Positions 61,985 to 64,000 of a stretch of 64,000 bases of DNA are shown here, one piece after another. Each line of letters begins with the position of its first letter. Positions within the stretch are counted from its first letter, which is position 1. Under the pieces are notes generated by a model. The model ran no database searches and was not told where the DNA came from. It was given only the letters and a program-made list of their open reading frames with translations. The translations under genes and the position numbers were made by a program. Source of the DNA: Tenacibaculum larymnensis (GTDB lineage Bacteria; Bacteroidota; Bacteroidia; Flavobacteriales; Flavobacteriaceae); the NCBI RefSeq assembly GCF_028829235.1, contig NZ_JAIWJY010000003.1:356805-420804 (forward strand). The letters are read 5' to 3'.

Positions 61985-63931
61985 TTAACTTCCAAAAGGA
62001 ACTAATGTTTTACTAACTTCTTTCTGTATTAGAGAAATGAACTCTTCTATAGTAAATGTTCCTAAATCACCTTCACCATGTTTTCTTACAGATACTGTGC
62101 CATCTTTTTCTTCCTGTTCGCCAACAATAACCATAAAAGGTATTTTGCTAACTTCGGCATCACGTATCTTTCTTCCTGTCTTCTCGTTACGGTTATCAAC
62201 GAGGGCGCGAATTTCGGAATTTTCTAACAAAGTTAAAACTTTTTCGGTATATTTTTGATATTTCTCGCTGATTGGCAGTACAATAACTTGCTCAGGAGTT
62301 AACCAAAGAGGGAAATTACCACCAGTATGCTCCAGTAGAACAGCTATGAAACGCTCCATAGAACCAAACGGTGCACGGTGAATCATTACCGGGCGATGTA
62401 GTTGGTTGTCTGCACCTTTATAATGTAAATCAAAACGCTCTGGTAAGTTATAATCTACTTGAATAGTTCCTAATTGCCAACTTCTACCTAAAGCATCTTT
62501 TACCATAAAGTCTAACTTAGGTCCATAAAAAGCTGCTTCACCTTCTTCAACTACATAATCTAAACCTTTATCTTTAGCTGCATTGATAATTGCTTGTTCT
62601 GCTTTTTCCCAATTTTCAACAGAACCAATATATTTATCAAGATTCTCCATATCTCTAATAGATACCTGAGCAGTAAAATCATCAAAACCTAAAGACCCAA
62701 ATACGTATAGTACTAAATCAATTACATTTTTAAACTCTTCATCTAATTGTTCTGGAGTACAGAAAATGTGTGCGTCATCCTGAGTAAAACCACGAACACG
62801 AGTTAAACCATGTAACTCACCACTTTGTTCATATCTATATACGGTACCAAATTCAGCAAAACGCTTAGGTAAATCTTTATACGAATAAGGTTTATGATTG
62901 TATACCTCACAGTGATGTGGGCAATTCATAGGTTTTAATAAAAACTCTTCGTCAGCTTTCGGAGTAGTAATCGGCTGAAAACTATCTTCACCATACTTCG
63001 CATAGTGACCAGAAGTAACATATAATTCTTTCTGACCAATATGAGGAGTCATTACCATTTCATAACCAGCTTTCTTTTGAGCAGCTTTTAAGAAGTCTTC
63101 TAAACGACCACGCAAAGCAGCACCTTTAGGTAACCATAAAGGTAAACCTTGACCTACTTTTTGAGAAAAAGTAAAAAGCTCTAATTCTTTACCAAGTTTT
63201 CTATGGTCACGCTTTTTAGCTTCTTCAAGTAGTTCTAAATATTGCTTTAATTCTTTTTGTTTAGGGAAAGAGATTCCATACACACGAGTAAGCTGATTAT
63301 TCTTTTCGTCACCACGCCAATAAGCACCAGCAACATTCATAATCTTTACAGCTTTAATTATCCCAGTATTTGGAATATGTCCACCACGACATAAATCAGT
63401 AAAGTCACTATGATCACAAAAAGTAATATCACCATCCTCTAAGCCTTCAATAAGTTCTACTTTATATTGATTGTCTTGAGCTTTGTAATAAGCTAATGCA
63501 TCAGCTTTAGAGATAGAGCGCATCTTAAATTCAGCTTTTTCACGAGCACGCTCCAAAAACTTCTTCTCTATTTTGTCAAAATCTTTCTCAGAAATAGTGT
63601 CCTCACCAAAATCAACATCATAATAAAATCCATTTTCAATAGCAGGACCTATAGTTAATTTAGCGTTAGGATAAAAATCTTGAATAGCTTGTGCTAATAC
63701 GTGAGCAGAAGAATGCCAAAAAGCTTTTTTACCCGCAGTATCATTAAATGTATATAAAACCAACGAGCCATCTGTGGTTAAAGGAGTAGAGGTTTCAATG
63801 GTTGTTCCATTAAAACTTGCAGAAATAACATTTCTAGCTAAACCTTCACTAATACTTTTAGCAACATCCATTGGAGTGCTGTTCATTTCAAAATCTTTGA
63901 CGCTCCCGTCGGGTAGTGTAATCTTAATCAT
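61985..63931 (-). CDS. thrS: Threonyl-tRNA synthetase
   Basis: The product has 648 residues from the ATG at 63931 ([14 protein letters not shown], the family start); the frame continues upstream without need. A TGS domain (1-62) and the editing domain ([33 protein letters not shown]; zinc-type HXXXH) precede the class II core ([44 protein letters not shown]) and the anticodon-binding domain. It charges tRNA-Thr. It opens the operon with infC 31 bases downstream. Confidence 0.96.
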   Translation of the reverse strand: MIKITLPDGSVKDFEMNSTPMDVAKSISEGLARNVISASFNGTTIETSTPLTTDGSLVLYTFNDTAGKKAFWHSSAHVLAQAIQDFYPNAKLTIGPAIENGFYYDVDFGEDTISEKDFDKIEKKFLERAREKAEFKMRSISKADALAYYKAQDNQYKVELIEGLEDGDITFCDHSDFTDLCRGGHIPNTGIIKAVKIMNVAGAYWRGDEKNNQLTRVYGISFPKQKELKQYLELLEEAKKRDHRKLGKELELFTFSQKVGQGLPLWLPKGAALRGRLEDFLKAAQKKAGYEMVMTPHIGQKELYVTSGHYAKYGEDSFQPITTPKADEEFLLKPMNCPHHCEVYNHKPYSYKDLPKRFAEFGTVYRYEQSGELHGLTRVRGFTQDDAHIFCTPEQLDEEFKNVIDLVLYVFGSLGFDDFTAQVSIRDMENLDKYIGSVENWEKAEQAIINAAKDKGLDYVVEEGEAAFYGPKLDFMVKDALGRSWQLGTIQVDYNLPERFDLHYKGADNQLHRPVMIHRAPFGSMERFIAVLLEHTGGNFPLWLTPEQVIVLPISEKYQKYTEKVLTLLENSEIRALVDNRNEKTGRKIRDAEVSKIPFMVIVGEQEEKDGTVSVRKHGEGDLGTFTIEEFISLIQKEVSKTLVPFGS

Positions 63932-63982
63932 TATATATATTATGTTTTGTATAATTTCCTTACAAGTGGAAATTTTGAAATG

Positions 63983-63990
63983 CAAAGATA
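63983..63990 (-). promoter_or_regulatory. -7 promoter element of the thrS operon
   Basis: On the minus strand this reads TATCTTTG, 51 bases before the thrS ATG. The -33 region is outside the window. Confidence 0.5.
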
Positions 63991-64000
63991 TTGTAAAAGC

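Overview
The window is a low-GC chromosomal segment of a member of the Bacteroidota, almost certainly the family Flavobacteriaceae; a marine genus such as Tenacibaculum or a relative fits, but I cannot fix the genus. The evidence is gene content (mevalonate-pathway isoprenoid genes, a GYDIA-type GHMP kinase, an HYC_CC_PP protein, a fused HPRT-adenylate kinase, a fused SecDF, a VgrG/PAAR set) and the promoter style (TAnnTTTG -7 elements, sometimes with TTTG about 19 bases upstream, and no purine-rich ribosome binding sites). I see no tRNA, rRNA, CRISPR array, insertion sequence or prophage.

Layout. 1-10171: a type VI secretion tip-and-cargo cassette, all on the + strand: the end of VgrG, a PAAR protein with a C-terminal effector-like domain, its probable membrane immunity protein, a 1103-residue VasX-like effector with a hydrophobic region, and four tandem paralogous two-helix membrane proteins that look like an expanded immunity array. 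10278-13372: an HYC_CC_PP protein, a TonB-dependent receptor and a heavy-metal-associated protein, probably for copper. 13409-25914 (mostly - strand): rluB and mevalonate-pathway genes (UbiA-type prenyltransferase, mevalonate kinase, diphosphomevalonate decarboxylase, GYDIA kinase, HMG-CoA reductase), broken up by a LytS/LytTR two-component pair with a divergent ExbB-like/serine hydrolase pair and two small conserved proteins. 26057-35530: dipeptidyl peptidase IV, two POT peptide transporters, a thioredoxin-like protein, ComEC, a Crp/Fnr regulator and ribB. 35917-50945: lysS, a candidate small RNA, DUF456, a BlaI/M56 signalling operon, GH3-like protein, DUF2797, HD phosphohydrolase, Prc protease, surE, lpxB and an NlpC/P60 peptidase. 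51113-51400: a secreted ubiquitin. 51565-63931: housekeeping genes (obgE, HPRT-adk, secDF, fhs, rplT, rpmI, infC, thrS) with two exported or membrane proteins of unknown role.

How the genes work together. DPP IV and the two POT transporters form a peptide-use module: periplasmic dipeptide release, then uptake. The mevalonate genes are spread over several short operons but cover HMG-CoA reduction, mevalonate phosphorylation, a candidate for the second phosphorylation, and decarboxylation. The T6SS cassette pairs two toxins with dedicated or multiplied immunity proteins.

The outstanding feature is the 95-residue ubiquitin. It has a bacterial signal peptide whose predicted cleavage leaves a mature protein starting exactly at ubiquitin Met1, all seven ubiquitin lysines are kept, and the C-terminal LRLRGG is replaced by an acidic tail ending in Cys. 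A precedent I know of is the secreted ubiquitin of some Bacteroides fragilis strains. Other notable signals are an immunity-gene array with a 749-base repeat unit and coupled ATGGTAR junctions, a perfect 34-base palindrome at the blaI promoter, an FNR-like box at class II spacing before ribB-crp, a promoter-to-terminator small RNA candidate upstream of lysS, an infC gene with an apparent ATA or ATT start, and an HMG-CoA reductase fused to a DinB-like domain.
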